64,000 nt of DNA from Hermatobates lingyangjiaoensis (taxonomy: Eukaryota > Arthropoda > Insecta > Hemiptera > Hermatobatidae). The position numbers were made by a program, and so were the translations under genes. Shown here piece by piece: positions 20,161-32,040 of the stretch; positions within the stretch are counted from its first letter, which is position 1; the number at the start of each line of letters is the position of its first letter. The notes under the pieces were generated by a model. The model saw only the letters and a program-made list of their open reading frames with translations. It was not told the origin of the DNA and searched no databases. Location of the stretch: positions 5,539,001 through 5,603,000 of the forward strand of contig JAPFBL010000049.1 in assembly GCA_026182355.1 (NCBI GenBank), read 5' to 3'.

Positions 20161-21860
20161 TTCAAATATTGTATCAAAACAATCTAAAACTCTACATGAC
20201 TTGCATTTACTTTGATAGTCTAAAAGATATGAATGAAGATATTAAATTGATGCAGTCCTATATAGACCTGGCTGAGAATAACCTTCTCTTCTCTGTCAAC
20301 TCCAACGCTCGTTCTTCGTTGTGGTTTGATAGCGTTCATAATGAGCGTGGTGCGTGTTTGGAAGAATGGATTCATTCTAGCTCTTTATTTGTACTGAACA
20401 ATAATTTGGACGGTAGTAAGCATTCCTTCGAAACAGTACGCAGTTGTAGCAATATCGACCTTACCCTCAGTAGCTACGACATGCTCAATGTGACAGACAA
20501 CTGGCAAGTTGGTGAAAACGAAAGTGACTCCGACCATTATTTTATTACTTTCGATACCTATTTAAATAATCATGATATTTTTAATGACTTAAATGACACT
20601 TGTTAGAATTATAATGCTTTCAAACCAAATTTGAATGAGTTCAAGCAGTTATTAATAAATAATTTAAACTACTTTTGCGAAAGTTACCAACATGCCAGCT
20701 GTGACGAAAAAAGTTGATAAAACTATCTCAGCACACATATAAGACACTTTTAATCTGAATATGCTCGTGGAGCAGTCCATGGAATTAGTGGAAAGTAGCA
20801 AGGATATTGTGCCGAAAGTAAGGAAAAACAAAAAAGAAAACATAAAATCAGTCAGCTGGTGGAATAATGGGTTAACCGCTCTGTGTAAAATGACAAACAT
20901 GAATAGAAGAAAGTACCAGAGAACATACAAGAACGACCTAATTAGAGTCCAATATAAATCAGAATATTATGGTATTAAAAGCCAGTATAAAAGTAAATTA
21001 AATAAATCTAACATTGACTCCTGGAAAATTTTTTGTAACGCTACTAACGAAAGCCAGCCTTGGAATTACATATACAAAGCAGCAGATAGCAAACTTAAAG
21101 TGCGTACAGTTTTTGCCACTCTAAAGAAACCGAACGGCACCTTTTCCACTTCACTGCAAGAAACTTTAGGCATGTTGATGGGCAAGTAAGTACCATATGA
21201 TGACCCTCAGTCTGACATTGAGTATTACAAAATGATGAGAAGATCAAACGAAGAATATGTACCATCTACACACGACGACGTACACTTCACGGCACAAGAG
21301 GTCAAATCAGTCATCGGAAAATTTGACCCCAAGAAATTTCCGGGAGATGATGGTATAAACCAAACCATTAAAAGTCAGATATATGAACTGTTTCCCTCCT
21401 TCATACTGGCCATATACAATGAATGCCTAATGCAGAGTGTATTCCCGTCTTGCTGGAAGAGATCATGCATATTTTGCCTGTGTCAAGCCAGGCAAAGAGA
21501 AGGATGTAGAAGTTTGTAAATACAGACCCATCAGCTTGATATCAGTGTGGGGGAAGATCATGGAAAAGCTTCTAATAAACAGGATAATGCATCACTTATA
21601 TAAAAATGACTTGTTGGGCAATAGGAAATATGGAGTTACATCACAAATGAACACAGTGGATGTCATCATGAAAGTAAAGGACTTTACTTTACAGGTCGGC
21701 AATCCTGAACCAACTTCAAAAATTCAACTGCCCACGTAATCTGTATAAGCTCAGCAAGAACTTTTCAAACAGACAAGTTGCAATAAAAACAAACACTTTG
21801 AGCTTTTCCTCATACAAAGGAATGCCCTCAAGGGTCTTGTTGTGGTCCAGGTTTTTTGAT
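20161..21860 (+). pseudogene. R1/LOA/I-group LINE ORF2 relic (endonuclease plus RT)
   Basis: The first frame (to 20606) is the C-terminal half of an apurinic-type endonuclease: SNARSSLWFDSVHNERGACL, SCSNIDLTLSSYDM, NWQVGENESDSDHYFITF (the SDH-type catalytic His region). After a stop, the linker and RT: SWWNNGLTALCKMTNMNRRK (20860 on), KKPNGTFSTS, FTAQEVKSVIGKFDPKKFPG and DDGI (21280-21350). A frameshift near 21465 leads to VCKYRPISLISVWGKIMEKL. A further piece, FSNRQVAIKTNTLSFSSYKG, is near 21760. The catalytic Asp pair of the RT is lost with the 3' part. Several stops and frameshifts make it dead. At about 21860 it is fused to a PLE fragment. Confidence 0.85.
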
Positions 21861-22219
21861 TATCCAGTATTATTCTCTCCTTGGACCTTTTTAACAATAA
21901 TATTTCTTCAACCAAGCAAGCGCTAATCAACAATGGTTACTCAAACAAATATTTCGACAACATTCTAGGACGCTACCTGGAGAATAGATTCACGTCAGAC
22001 AATAAGAGTCTAAAGACAGGCACAAACCACAAAATATTCTACAAGAACCAGTATACGGATGAACGTGTTTTGAAAAGTATTAGAAAAAGCCATGTTACAT
22101 GTATTAAGTCTGAGGATAGTTTGACCCTGATAACCTACTACCAAATCCCTTCAATAGGCAGTTTAATAATGAAAAATAGTCCTAGCGTAAAAGATTCCGC
22201 TAGGAATATTAGCTGGTAG
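21861..22219 (+). pseudogene. Penelope-like element fragment (post-RT segment)
   Basis: QALINNGYSNKYFDNILGRY, KIFYKNQYTDERVLKSIRKS and CIKSEDSLTLITYYQ align with VLINNGYSNRQFDSILKGCL, VYYKNQFSEAYKTDERILKG and CLKPDDRLELRIYYA of copies A/B, the stretch between RT and endonuclease. The endonuclease is missing and the end is followed by a TA run (22277-22302), again a microsatellite at a PLE break. Confidence 0.8.
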
Positions 22220-22272
22220 TATTCCGGAAATTGTGTAAGAAACAGATACAAGCCAAATATGGGGCGTTATTT

Positions 22273-22276
<4 letters not shown>

Positions 22277-22302
<26 letters not shown>
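22277..22302. repeat. (TA)n microsatellite
   Basis: 26-bp TA run between the PLE fragment and a family F inner end that starts AAACATCATGAATAAAC. Confidence 0.93.
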
Positions 22303-22309
<7 letters not shown>

Positions 22310-22870
22310 CATGAATAAACTTCAAAAAGTTAATCAGGAGTCAGTCAAAGTTTTGAGATTTTTTTGTGATTATACTCTCATGGTTAAGTCAGAATGGTTA
22401 ATGGAATGACTTGTATTCAACAAAGTAATACTTCCTGATATGTAAAAATCATTTTATTAAATAAAACACATTAAACACATTGAGTTGATTTACTTTTCTG
22501 ATATGGATGTTTTTCCTGATAAAGATGTTTTTTGCCAAAAACTTACAATTATACTAGAGATAGAACTTAATAGTTGTTACTTTTCCATTATTAAGACTCA
22601 TATATATTTGATGTAAAATGATTGTTTACCAAAAATTTGTCATAATACTACAGAGAAAATTCAATAATTGTCAGTTTTAGTGTAAGACTGTTCCTAAAAT
22701 TTTAAGGTCATGAATATTTGTAGTAAGTTAATAACTAATAAAAAATGTAAAATTCATTGAATCACCGAAGAAGTAGCTTAAAATTAGTATCCATTTTGTA
22801 ATAGATAATTAAAAAGTACCTTTGCTATACTTCAATATTACCCAAAGACATAGGTGTCCTTAAACATACC

Positions 22871-24312
22871 TGCTTTGATTTATGGGGGATCTGATAACTA
22901 TTTATTATGTTTGTATATTAATTCACAATAGAAGTATTTTAATACACATCATTATATAGATCCCACATAATATACAAAAGTCTATACCCATAGCGTTGAT
23001 CTGGCCAGATCGTCGGCGGCAAAACTGCAAAGCAGATGGCGATGTGTACTACGAAGTGAAGAATCGAATTAAGACAGAAAGATGGCGGCAACAGTTGGTT
23101 CTTCACTAGCTTCCGTCAGTGTTGCCGCTACAGATTTATTCATGTTCCTTAGCTTTTCGGCCATAACATGATAAAGCAGAATATGCTGATGTTTTTTTAA
23201 CGTGGAGCCCTTTCGCCACGTCACGAAAACCAACCGTCCTCTCACTAATGATACACGACGAAACAGTCTTCGTGACGTGCCCAAAGTGGACCTTGCGGAG
23301 GCGTGCTTCCACGACCTACATCAACGAAAGCTTTGAAGCTTATGCCAGTTAGTTTCTAAAAAGGACTGAGGGTTACTTGATTATACGGTTCATCAAGGAT
23401 TACAGGGGAAAAGGAAATTGGAAATATACAAAGGTAACAGTTAATAGCGAGTGAGTTGAGAGATAGCAAAGTAAGTTAGAGAAAGAGTCAGAGGTAGCAA
23501 GGGAAGATGCAGAGAGAAAGTAGGAGAAGCATCCAGAGGGTAGCCCGTCGCGAAATGCTGAGCAGACCCTTGTCCACCACAAACCAGCCACAATTAGCCG
23601 CGTCCGAATAAAACATAGGCTCGTTAATCTCTAGAGAGACTGTTGTTTACTTGATGAAAGGGATCATCTAGAATTACAGGTGAAAAGTGAAAGGGAAAAA
23701 TACAAGTATAACAGTTAATAAAGAGTGAGAGATAGAAAAGAATAGGTAAGTAAGGGAAGGAGTCGGAGATTACAAGAGAAGAGACACAGAGAAGGAAATA
23801 GAAACATTCCGACGGTGACACGGCGCGACAGGCCGGGCAGACCCATGCCTACCACAAACCAGCCACAACAGTTCTTCCCGAATACATATGACATACATAT
23901 GAAATACATATGACATATGACCAGTCTCTTAGAGACTGGTAGTTTCGCAGAGACGAAAAAATGTCTTAAAAAGGACAAGCACAAGTCGGAAGAAGAAAAG
24001 ATGACTTGGAACCCCGTCCCATAGACTGGCGCGCACTGGATAGGTTTACCACCAGCGGACACCAGCCCACGGACAGAAACACCAAGGCAGAAGCTAAAGC
24101 CACTGTTGTGCCCACAGCGAATGGTACCTGTTACCTACAAGGGTAGACCGCCCCCAGACTAGCGCGCAGTCAAGCAGACTAGCTACCCCCGGACGCCGGA
24201 CCAGGCAAGCACCCCGCCCAGGTTGTACCTTTCTTAGTTCAAGCCATTATCCAGGCATTCTAACCCCTCCACCACCACCACGACAAGGTGAAGGCACGTC
24301 GGAGGAGGGGGG
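22871..24312 (-). mobile_element. 1.44-kb retroposon with perfect 15-bp target-site duplication
   Basis: The 15-mer GTCCTTAAACATACC occurs at 22856-22870 and again at 24313-24327, and family F resumes in register outside it. The insert is much richer in GC than its surroundings over 22990-24312. Read on the minus strand it begins with a C-rich start and CACCTTGTCGTGGTGG, which I associate with the 5' ends of some non-LTR retroelements. It ends in an AT-rich 3' part without a clear poly(A). Open frames are short (for example 71 codons, 23284-23069, ending TLTEASEEPTVAAIFLS). It may be a SINE-like or internally deleted LINE derivative; the family is not identified. Confidence 0.7.
23395..23890 (-). 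repeat. Two tandem copies of a ~240-bp unit inside the retroposon
   Basis: About 23395-23630 and 23640-23890 share blocks in the same order: a TACAGGGGAAAAGG / TACAGGTGAAAAGT start, AACAGTTAATA, a GAGTGAG...AGATAG run, AGCATCCAGAGGGT / AACATTCCGACGGT, GCAGACCC, CACAAACCAGCCACAA and CTCTAGAGAGACTG / CTCTTAGAGACTGG. Diverged tandem duplication. Confidence 0.7.
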
Positions 24313-25260
24313 GTCCTTAAACATACCAAGAACTATATTTGATATAAGATTAATTAAGTTTTATTGAAGGGAGCAACATGCTATTTGATTACAAGGCTCT
24401 GTTGGACAACCATCCACGACACGCTGAAAACATAATAAAATATATGTATGTTTCACTGATGTTGGTTTTTTACTTTTAAGAGTGGTGTTCTTCCTTCATG
24501 TCAGTTTTAATAATTAAAACAACTAATTTTTTTATTATAGTTTTCAATAACAATTTTCTTTTAATCGATCCTTCTAAAAATGTTCCTTCAATGTAAATAA
24601 ATAGTATAAGTACAGCAGGTGATGCGTTATTCTAAGAAGAGTCATCAGTTTCTATAACTGTACTGTACTTTGTGGAAATTGAAATTCCATGAAATTTATT
24701 TTTTGAATCAGTAATTCTAGTATTATTTTTTGACAAAATTTCATAACTTTATTCACCCGTTTAACGTTGAAAAAAACTTTTGGATATAAAATCTACTATA
24801 AGGCCCACTATTGTTAACATAATTCCACAAAAAAGTATTTCTTTCTTTTCTTGACCCAGCCATTTTTTAGGTATGCATTTTTTATGATCAGTCAAACGGT
24901 GTTGCCTGTATCGAGCGTACAAACTTTCAGAATCAATCACACTAAAAATTAAGCATTTTTTGAAAAAAATACCTTTTTTCTTGTTTTAAAACTTGAAATT
25001 TTTTTAGGTATTGTTTCTGTCAGTGTCACAATAATTCCAACATTTGAACGCTCTAAACGTAGCAGTTTATGAACCAAAAAATAGTGTCATTTTGGTTCAA
25101 AAAGAGGTTTTTCCATAATACCATATGGCACAAAAACAATACGGCATATCTAGAGTAGAGATCAATTTTTGGTAAAATATGAAATTGATCCATCAGACGG
25201 TGTAACGTGTAGCGTACCCACTATCTTTCAGATATACATCCACCCACCAATAAACATCCT

Positions 25261-25965
25261 TGAAACAATGGCAAAAATCTTTAGTGTTATGCACTCAAGA
25301 TAATATAGGTAAACATACTAAAAAACTTGTTGACAACCTATTGGAATTAGGTTTATTTTAATGTAGAAACAGAGTAGATATAATATCAAACTAATATATA
25401 ATCAATAGTGTTTCATATGTTTAAGGTAAAAATAATCACTTACAATAAAATTGAAATTATTGATCAATCCTACATGTTACTACATTAAACTGAGGGTCTG
25501 AATCTCATCGGATTCATGTGGCCATACTTTACATCTCATTGTTGTTACTAAATTCAACTTTAGATTTCAAGTTCTTTAATAAACTTCGTAATTAACCCTA
25601 GAGAAGTATCCCTCACTTCTTATCCTCTTCAAAAATTTTTTTTATCCTATTCATGGGAACTATTTCGCATTCAGATAGAATGTGCTCAAATGTTTCCAAC
25701 TCTTTCAAACAAAGAGACTGCATTCTTCGTATGATGTTAATTAAAACTTGAATAACCAGAAGTTAAGAAGACAAATTTCGGATACATATTTTTTATGTAT
25801 TTTTAAATGCTTCCTTTGAAGATATAGTCATTTCTTATAAATATAAGTTTAGTTGGATTGAGCTTTTTAAACTAAATTAAACCCGGTTGTTCTAGCCACC
25901 TTTTAATTACGTTCTTCTTTATCTATTTGTTAATTATGCACCTGTGAATGCTGGGGTGTGTATTG
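25261..25965. other. AT-rich, no gene recognised
   Basis: No supported coding sequence. Possibly further eroded LINE or family F sequence. Confidence 0.35.
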
Positions 25966-25969
25966 CAGA

Positions 25970-26940
25970 AATTCTGGAGACTGCATGATGTTTGTTTAGT
26001 TCCAAACATTTCTGAATGGCCCACTATCTCATTCCCTAATATTCTTTTGTTTCCAGGTACTCATAAGAGAATCAACTGGTATGCACGCTAGGTTCATTAT
26101 TAATTTATGACCCATCTATGTATACCATTAGAGCCCTTTTATTGAAATTTGAAGGCACCCAATCTAAGTGATCATTTGTGTTTACATCCACGCTCGCTGT
26201 GAAATATTTTACATGCAGGATTGTATCTACGCAACATACATACAGGTTGCGTAAATTCATTTACGTTTCATTCTATTAATTTTTTTATTATTTTATCCCC
26301 CATAGGAGCTTTTTATTTGTACAGTAGTTTAAATATAATAAATGTTGATAAATAAATTATTTGGATATTTGATAAATATCTATGTGGGAGATGTTTTTGT
26401 TAGCTTTTTATTCTGGAGGCTAACAAATTCATTTATCTTTAAATACGCTTGCTTTACACAACAACATGCAATCGATGCATATGGTACCATTAGTTTTCCA
26501 CAGTAATAATGTAATAGTAGTACACAGTAGTATTAATCACAGTAGTAATGATTTTGTAGAGCCAAAGTGAAGAATGATTAGTTCTTCGAAATATCTCATG
26601 CAGGAGAACGTTATTATTACATGGCTTTTTTCCAATTTAGTCTTTCATTCAAGAAACCTCGAAGAGTATGAAAGAACCTAGAAGAGCAACATTGATAATT
26701 TTTTATAATTTTTTTTCCTTGATAAAGTTGTTACCCTTTTAGATGGATTTATGTCGAGATCTGTTTCCTTTACCCAACTTTAAACATTTTAGACAGCAAG
26801 CTGCTTAACCTGAAAGGGAGTTTCATCATTATTTAATATCATAATCACCATTATTTAAAGAATGCAGTAAATCATCCACAACTAAACACTTAAGTAGGAG
26901 TGATAGTACATCCCTGGTGACAGTCATTAGTATTCATAAT
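25970..26940 (-). pseudogene. R1/LOA/I-group LINE relic (RT to RNase H)
   Basis: On the minus strand an RT end fragment encodes VVDDLLHSLNNG (26882-26847), the VDD-containing stretch of the RT palm in this LINE group. Further on, YIDGS (26125-26107, the RNase H YTDGS motif) and VPGNKRILGNEIV (about 26075-26025) mark an RNase H domain. Stops and frameshifts are many. The order along the strand and the same pieces at 28.7, 44.0, 55.4 and 61.1 kb support one LINE family. Confidence 0.6.
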
Positions 26941-28160
26941 TTAAGTTGTGGTAGATCTTCTATTAGCTTACTGTAATCTATTCCATAGTTTGTGGAATAA
27001 TTCATCTACATATTAGAATTGATGAATCGATTCAAATGCGTCTCTCAAGAGCTCCTTGCACATCCCCTAGATGCAAGCCAAAATTTCTCTATTTTGTAAA
27101 CTTTTTTTTTTTAACTTTGGAACAGATTATGTCAATTTGCTCTTATGTTATGTATATTGGCTCTTATGAAGTTTCTTATTTGACTAAAATTAGCATATTA
27201 CTAATACTAAGTAGAACAATTGTTCCTTTTAATGTAATGTTATTAGTTTGATATTTTTTTCTGGCGCTTAACTGCCAACAGCAGGGAAACGAGATTTTGT
27301 CCCAAAATTTGTGATCTAAAAAAAATGAAAATAATAGCCAAGAGCAATAAATCTATAAAATCTGGAAGCTACAAGTACGTACACTAGGAATATGGATTAT
27401 TTGCTGTACTGGTCATATTTGTTTGTATTGATTTAGCAATTTTTTTACATAAAATCAGTCAATCATGATTCTTTCTTTAAATTCTAATACAAACAATCTG
27501 ATGAAATTTTAAACAGTTCTGCAAGGCAACACCATTCTTTAAAATGCTAAAAAGATATTCTAAACATCCATACAATATAAGATTCTCACCAGTGTATGGA
27601 ATGGTTTCCCAGTGAGAATGTCGTAATCAATGTACGTTTTGTACTCTTAACATATCTAATACTTAAGATATATCAAAAATATATTTGTTGTGTCTTTTTA
27701 TAACTTCATTTATTTTGGTAATACTGTAGTATGGAAAGGTACTTCTTCATTCTTTATGACTATACGGGTACAATTTTTACATCACATGACTATTGATTGA
27801 GTAAACATAAAATATCATATGTGGTATTATTTTATACGAATACATTCTATATTCATAAATTACCTATAATACTTCTATTGCTTAGATTATTTGTGAATGA
27901 CCATACCGTATAACTGTATAACTGTTATACTATAACAGTTATAACTGTTATACTGTATAACTGTATAATAATAGTTGTAATAGGCAAGAATATGCATATA
28001 GACTTGGTATTAGAAGAAGATGAATGTTTTATTAATCTACTTTTAAGATTATTAGTAAGCTCAAAAATTTTTGAGCTATTTGTTAAGGAGAAATTCTGGA
28101 TATATATTCACCTAAAATAAGGTCGTTCACTTAACAGAACCCTTATACCTTTCCCAAGGG
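26941..28160. other. AT-rich, no gene; contains a small AT palindrome
   Basis: No coding frame supported. At 27908-27968 the motif GTATAACTGT / ACAGTTATAC is repeated in both orientations, a minisatellite-like palindromic cluster that could extrude as a hairpin. Confidence 0.45.
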
Positions 28161-28359
28161 GAATAAAAGTAGGTGTGAGAAATGCTTTCATTGAAAACAT
28201 TGATCAAGAACTATTAATGATAATGACATACTCTGTGAGTCTCTTTACATGAATGACTAAACTGAAAAGTCAAGGAATAGATAGATTGGCTCAGGGCACA
28301 AAAGAAATGTTCTGATGTAACAAAGAATCTTAACTCAAAATCTCCACTTTAGCTCTGCA

Positions 28360-29276
28360 AATTTATTATTCCTGCTATGGTAAAAGAAGGATATCTTAAA
28401 AATCGATTGTGTGGAATAGAAAAACAACTGTGTCTACGAATAACTGGCAGAATGGCAATCTTTAATATGTCCAGGATGGAAAAATTAATTAACTCCTCTA
28501 AATTAGCTATAAATATAAGAATGATTTTATATTAAGTCATGTACTAAGTAGGACGACCCATATGAGAGATAAAATGTTCAAAAATTGAGTAGAACGATAT
28601 ATTAATAGTTTGACCTACCTGTTGCCAGATACAATGATCCTCATACTGTTTTTGACAAGAAACGTGAAAGTGATCACAAATAATCATCTTGGTTGGACCA
28701 TTCTGATTTTAGGAAGAGGGCTTCAGTCTGATATACTGACAGGCCAACAATTAATAATGACCCAACGTGTAAGTTTACTCTCATGTGGGTACCCGGAAAC
28801 AAGGGAATACTGGTAAATGATGCAATGGTGGTACAGCGGGAAGGCTGGAGTCAAACATACCTCATGTTATCTCAAACATTAATGGCCTGCACTTCCCAGT
28901 ATTCACAGGTGTCAAATATTTGAATGAATAATGAAGAAATTAAATAGAAGTTGGCTCAAACTTTGGTTTAATCTGAAATTAGATTTATGAGAAAATACTA
29001 TATCTTTAAAGGAATGATTTAGCAATATATTTAGAATGTCTCTCTCTCGGATTTTTGTTCTTAAAACTACTTAGTCACGCTATAGTTAACATCAGACGAA
29101 TAATTCAAGCTCTCTTTGGAGAAGAGACAGAAACCCTTGATGACATTCTAGCTGAATGGGAGGCAATCACCATGAAGACAGTAAACATTTTTGAGAAATT
29201 ATACTTAAAACTAATAAAAGAGAGAAATCTTCTTCTTGGAAAAATATTTACTTTAAAGTTTGTTAAAGATCTTTAA
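28360..29276 (+). pseudogene. R1/LOA/I-group LINE relic (RT C-terminus, RNase H, C-terminal Cys region)
   Basis: EKQLCLRITGRM (28417-28452) matches the QRLxCLxITGA motif after the RT thumb. NDPHTVFDKKRES follows, then YTDR (RNase H first Asp, 28732-28743) and MWVPGNKGILVNDA (28783 on; family form WVPGHxGxxGNExAD) with the middle of the domain deleted. The last frame (29055-29276) has EETETLDDILAEWEAI, the degenerate ETxxHILxECPAL region of ORF2 C-termini. Frames shift several times. No function expected. Confidence 0.7.
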
Positions 29277-29289
29277 GTCTGAAAGATTA

Positions 29290-29750
29290 TGGCAGTCGCG
29301 AGTCCCATGAGATTCAGACGCTCAGTTTATTAATAGTAATAACATACATACCTGACTGATCAATGATTTCAAGTTTACTATAACAGATAAAATGATTATT
29401 CTTACAAGTATACAGATGATAAATTATTAATTATATATGAGTTTGATATTACGTCTCACCATTTCCACAAAAATAAAGGTTTTGTTAAGGAGTCGGATGT
29501 TATATTTACTTACAGTAAAGTTGAGAGTAAGCCACCCCAGATTTTTTCTAGTTATCCGTTCAACGTTAAAAAACATATTCTTAAGTCATAAAATGTACGA
29601 TAACGAAGTTTTCTGTCTATGTAATTTCAATAAAAAAGGCATTCACCTCATCTTCTGGAAACATTCTATTTTTTGCATGATTTCATTAGAATCCGTCAAA
29701 TAGTCTGACTTTTATGGCTTCAACAAACTTTAAGAATTAATAGTAAGTAA
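29290..29750. repeat. Family F outer terminus and one module
   Basis: 29440-29550 holds GAGTTTGATATTACG, TTACTTACAGTAAAGTTGAG and CCACCCCAGATTTTTT, i.e. an F outer end. 29560-29735 has the module start (GTTCAACGTTAAAAAACAT), TTCTATTTTTTGC and the box (GAATCCGTCAAATAGTCTGA). 29290-29400 also matches 39000-39100 (GAGTCC...GAGATTCAG...CTCAGTTTA). Confidence 0.5.
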
Positions 29751-30160
29751 AAAATTTTAAATTTTATGTTAAAACTAAACTTTTGGTTATTAAAATTTCT
29801 GACATTTATTTTAGTTCAGCAATTTTATTCTATAATAGCCACAAAGTCTCAAGACACTAAAGACAGATGTCTAGCAGAAAAATATTGTTTTCTATCGATA
29901 AATTTTAGGAATAAATATTTACTTTTCTATGAAGAAATATTGTCTATAATAACAGTTATAGGCCCATCTACACACTGAAACTCATTTTAGTGTAGAACAG
30001 GAATATGATGTCTCGAACTGTATAGACTATAGAGTGCCACAATATTTTGGATTCTAACCCACCTACCCAGGGTTAGGGTAATATTAATTATAATTCTAGT
30101 AATAATAGGGTAATTATAGAATAATATTAGTTTATATTAGAGTAATATAAACACTCTAAG

Positions 30161-30620
30161 AAGTTCTTGGACAAAGATAGCAGAAGGTTGTGAGGCAGAG
30201 TATAATAAAACTGTCCATAGTTCTACAAAATTTGAATCTCAATATTTATTAATTGGAATATCATCTACTAGTGCTACAACAGAAATTACAGAAAAAAATA
30301 ATTCAACTTCAGATCGAGAAGAGGCAGTCAGAAATTCTAGACGACGCTTTGAAATAAATGAAGTTAGAATAAATAAAAAAAAGGAAAAGACATTATTTTA
30401 AAATTTGTAATCAAGTGTACAAAGAGAAAGGGAATAAACTCAACCGAAAAAAAAAACAGATAGTCAGGATTGGACTTCCAATCCTTCCCGATTGTGAGGA
30501 GGTATTCATCCACTATTTATGAAGTAAACTGTGGCAGGAAAAAGGTGATTTTCTGTCACTTTCATAACAGCAAATTATCACTTTACACTAGTGAAAAAGT
30601 TACCTCAGATGCTACATAGA
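30161..30620 (+). pseudogene. LTR-retrotransposon integrase C-terminal fragment
   Basis: The frame at 30162-30401 reads SWTKIAEGCEAEYNKTVHSS then TKFESQYLLIG. This fits the end of a retroviral-type integrase core (WxxxLxxxxxxYNxTxHSSTxxxPxxLLxG), including the catalytic-Glu helix region in altered form. Downstream frames with WQEKGDF / CGRKKVIFCHFHNSK may be the GPY-like tail. No LTRs, protease or intact RT are adjacent. Ty3/gypsy assignment is likely but not certain. Confidence 0.65.
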
Positions 30621-31489
30621 CCTAACCTGTTTCTGTGAAGGTTATGAAGAGAGGTTTCAGGTTGGGCAGAATCCTCTGCCCAATAATATTTGTTTATAGT
30701 TAGAATTTTATAGAAGTTGTATTTCATAACGAGTAATTTAATTATCCTTTTCAAGTATGATTTAATTGTTTTATTATTCATCAGACATCATATTGGGTTA
30801 ACCTTTTACTCTGTATTATTTTCAAAATAAATAAATTAGTTTAGAAGGAAGCAACTTACACGTGGTAATAAACTTTTGGATATACATCTACCCACTCACC
30901 CAACTACCACAAGTCGCTACAAAGTGTAAAATATAAGCTCCCTTTGAAATTGCTTTGATGTTTTCAAGAATTTTATTCTTCTAACATATCATATTAACAC
31001 TTTTAAAGATCTTCAAATGTCTTTCACTAAACAATGAAATAGTAATTTCAAAATTTTTGTTTCAAAATAGATGTTGAAAAAATAAATACAAAAATAAAGT
31101 TACTGCTCAAAGTTCTCTTAATTTACTATTAAGGCTAGATAATAATAGGCAGGTGTGTCTGATTCAAGATGACAAGTTGTACATTTTTAGAAGATTCAGA
31201 ACAAGAAGTACTTACCAAAAGATATACAAAGAAGAAAATAATGTAATTATTCAGTTTTATTATAATAAATTGATAACACAAATCAATGACAACCTATGCC
31301 ATCTAGATAATGAAAAGAAATTGAAACATCATGAACACTTTGACGCATTCCAAAAAGTAAATATGATGCCGGACAATTTAAAATCATCATACACACTTAT
31401 CATACACATCCAGAAAAAAAATATATTTCTAACAAATCATATAGAATTCAATTTCACATCAAGAGGAAATTGAAAATTAAAACACTGAA

Positions 31490-31800
31490 CTGTTGAAGTC
31501 TGGATTATTTGAGAGGTCAAGATCTCCGTTTCCTGCACCTGTAATTCTGTCACATAGTAAGGAAAATGATTTGGGTCCAAGATTATGCATAAATTTCAGT
31601 GAATTAAACTACATGTTTATATAGAATCCCCACTACTTTCTAGGATTGAAGTATCTATAGTTTGAATGGAAGTTGCCAATGGTGTTCTGTTTTTGACATT
31701 AGGTTGGCATTTTGGTTGATACCAGTTAGATTAAAAGACCATTATAAAAAACAAATTTGTCACCAAATCAGAACATTGACAGTGAAAATATCAAATGTTA
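31490..31800 (+). pseudogene. Ty3/gypsy-type reverse transcriptase fragment
   Basis: SRSPFPAPVILSHSKENDLG and PRLCINFSELNYMFI correspond to the SPWASPVVLVKKKDGSxRxCxDYRxLN start of gypsy RTs. After a stop, VFDIRLAFWLIPVRLKDHYK corresponds to the LDLxSGYxQIPVxxEDxxKTAF motif. The catalytic YxDD block is missing. It lies 3' of the integrase fragment at 30161, reversed from normal pol order, so these are separate scraps or a rearranged element. Confidence 0.65.
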
Positions 31801-31904
31801 AGCCATTGGGGCTTAAAGTTTGTTCTGTGATTTACCAACGTGAACTGCCAAATGCGATACGTCAAATATGCGATAGTCTAATTCCCCAACCTCAGCTTTA
31901 ATGA

Positions 31905-32040
31905 ATGTTTCAGAATCTATGTTTTGAAGCAAGTCCCTAATATTAAAGTTACTCTAAAAGCTTCTGGACAACACACATTTAGCTCCTAGTTGGGTGCTCT
32001 CAAACAGGAGCAAATTTAAACCATTGGTTTCTTATTGTTA
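31905..32040 (+). pseudogene. Neptune-like PLE 3'-end fragment
   Basis: YVLKQVPNIKVTLKAS matches VQVLKQVPSDNRQVTLKASE at the end of the 11372-12017 protein; LGALKQEQI fits LLGARSKPGL. A short TA run (TTATATATATA) follows at about 32038, as at other PLE ends. Confidence 0.7.

Larger units (their letters stand above)
22303..25260 (-). repeat. Family F copy interrupted by a retroposon
   Basis: 22303-22400 looks like an F inner end. 22620-22870 plus 24328-25260 give an arm in the same order as 37200-37990 and 57300-57960: CAAAAATTTGTCAT, CGAAGAAGTAGCTTAAAAT, ACTTCAATATTACCCAAAG, GGGAGCAACATG, then the modules with boxes at about 24886 and 25187 (301 bp apart). It is split by the insertion at 22871-24312. 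Confidence 0.6.
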
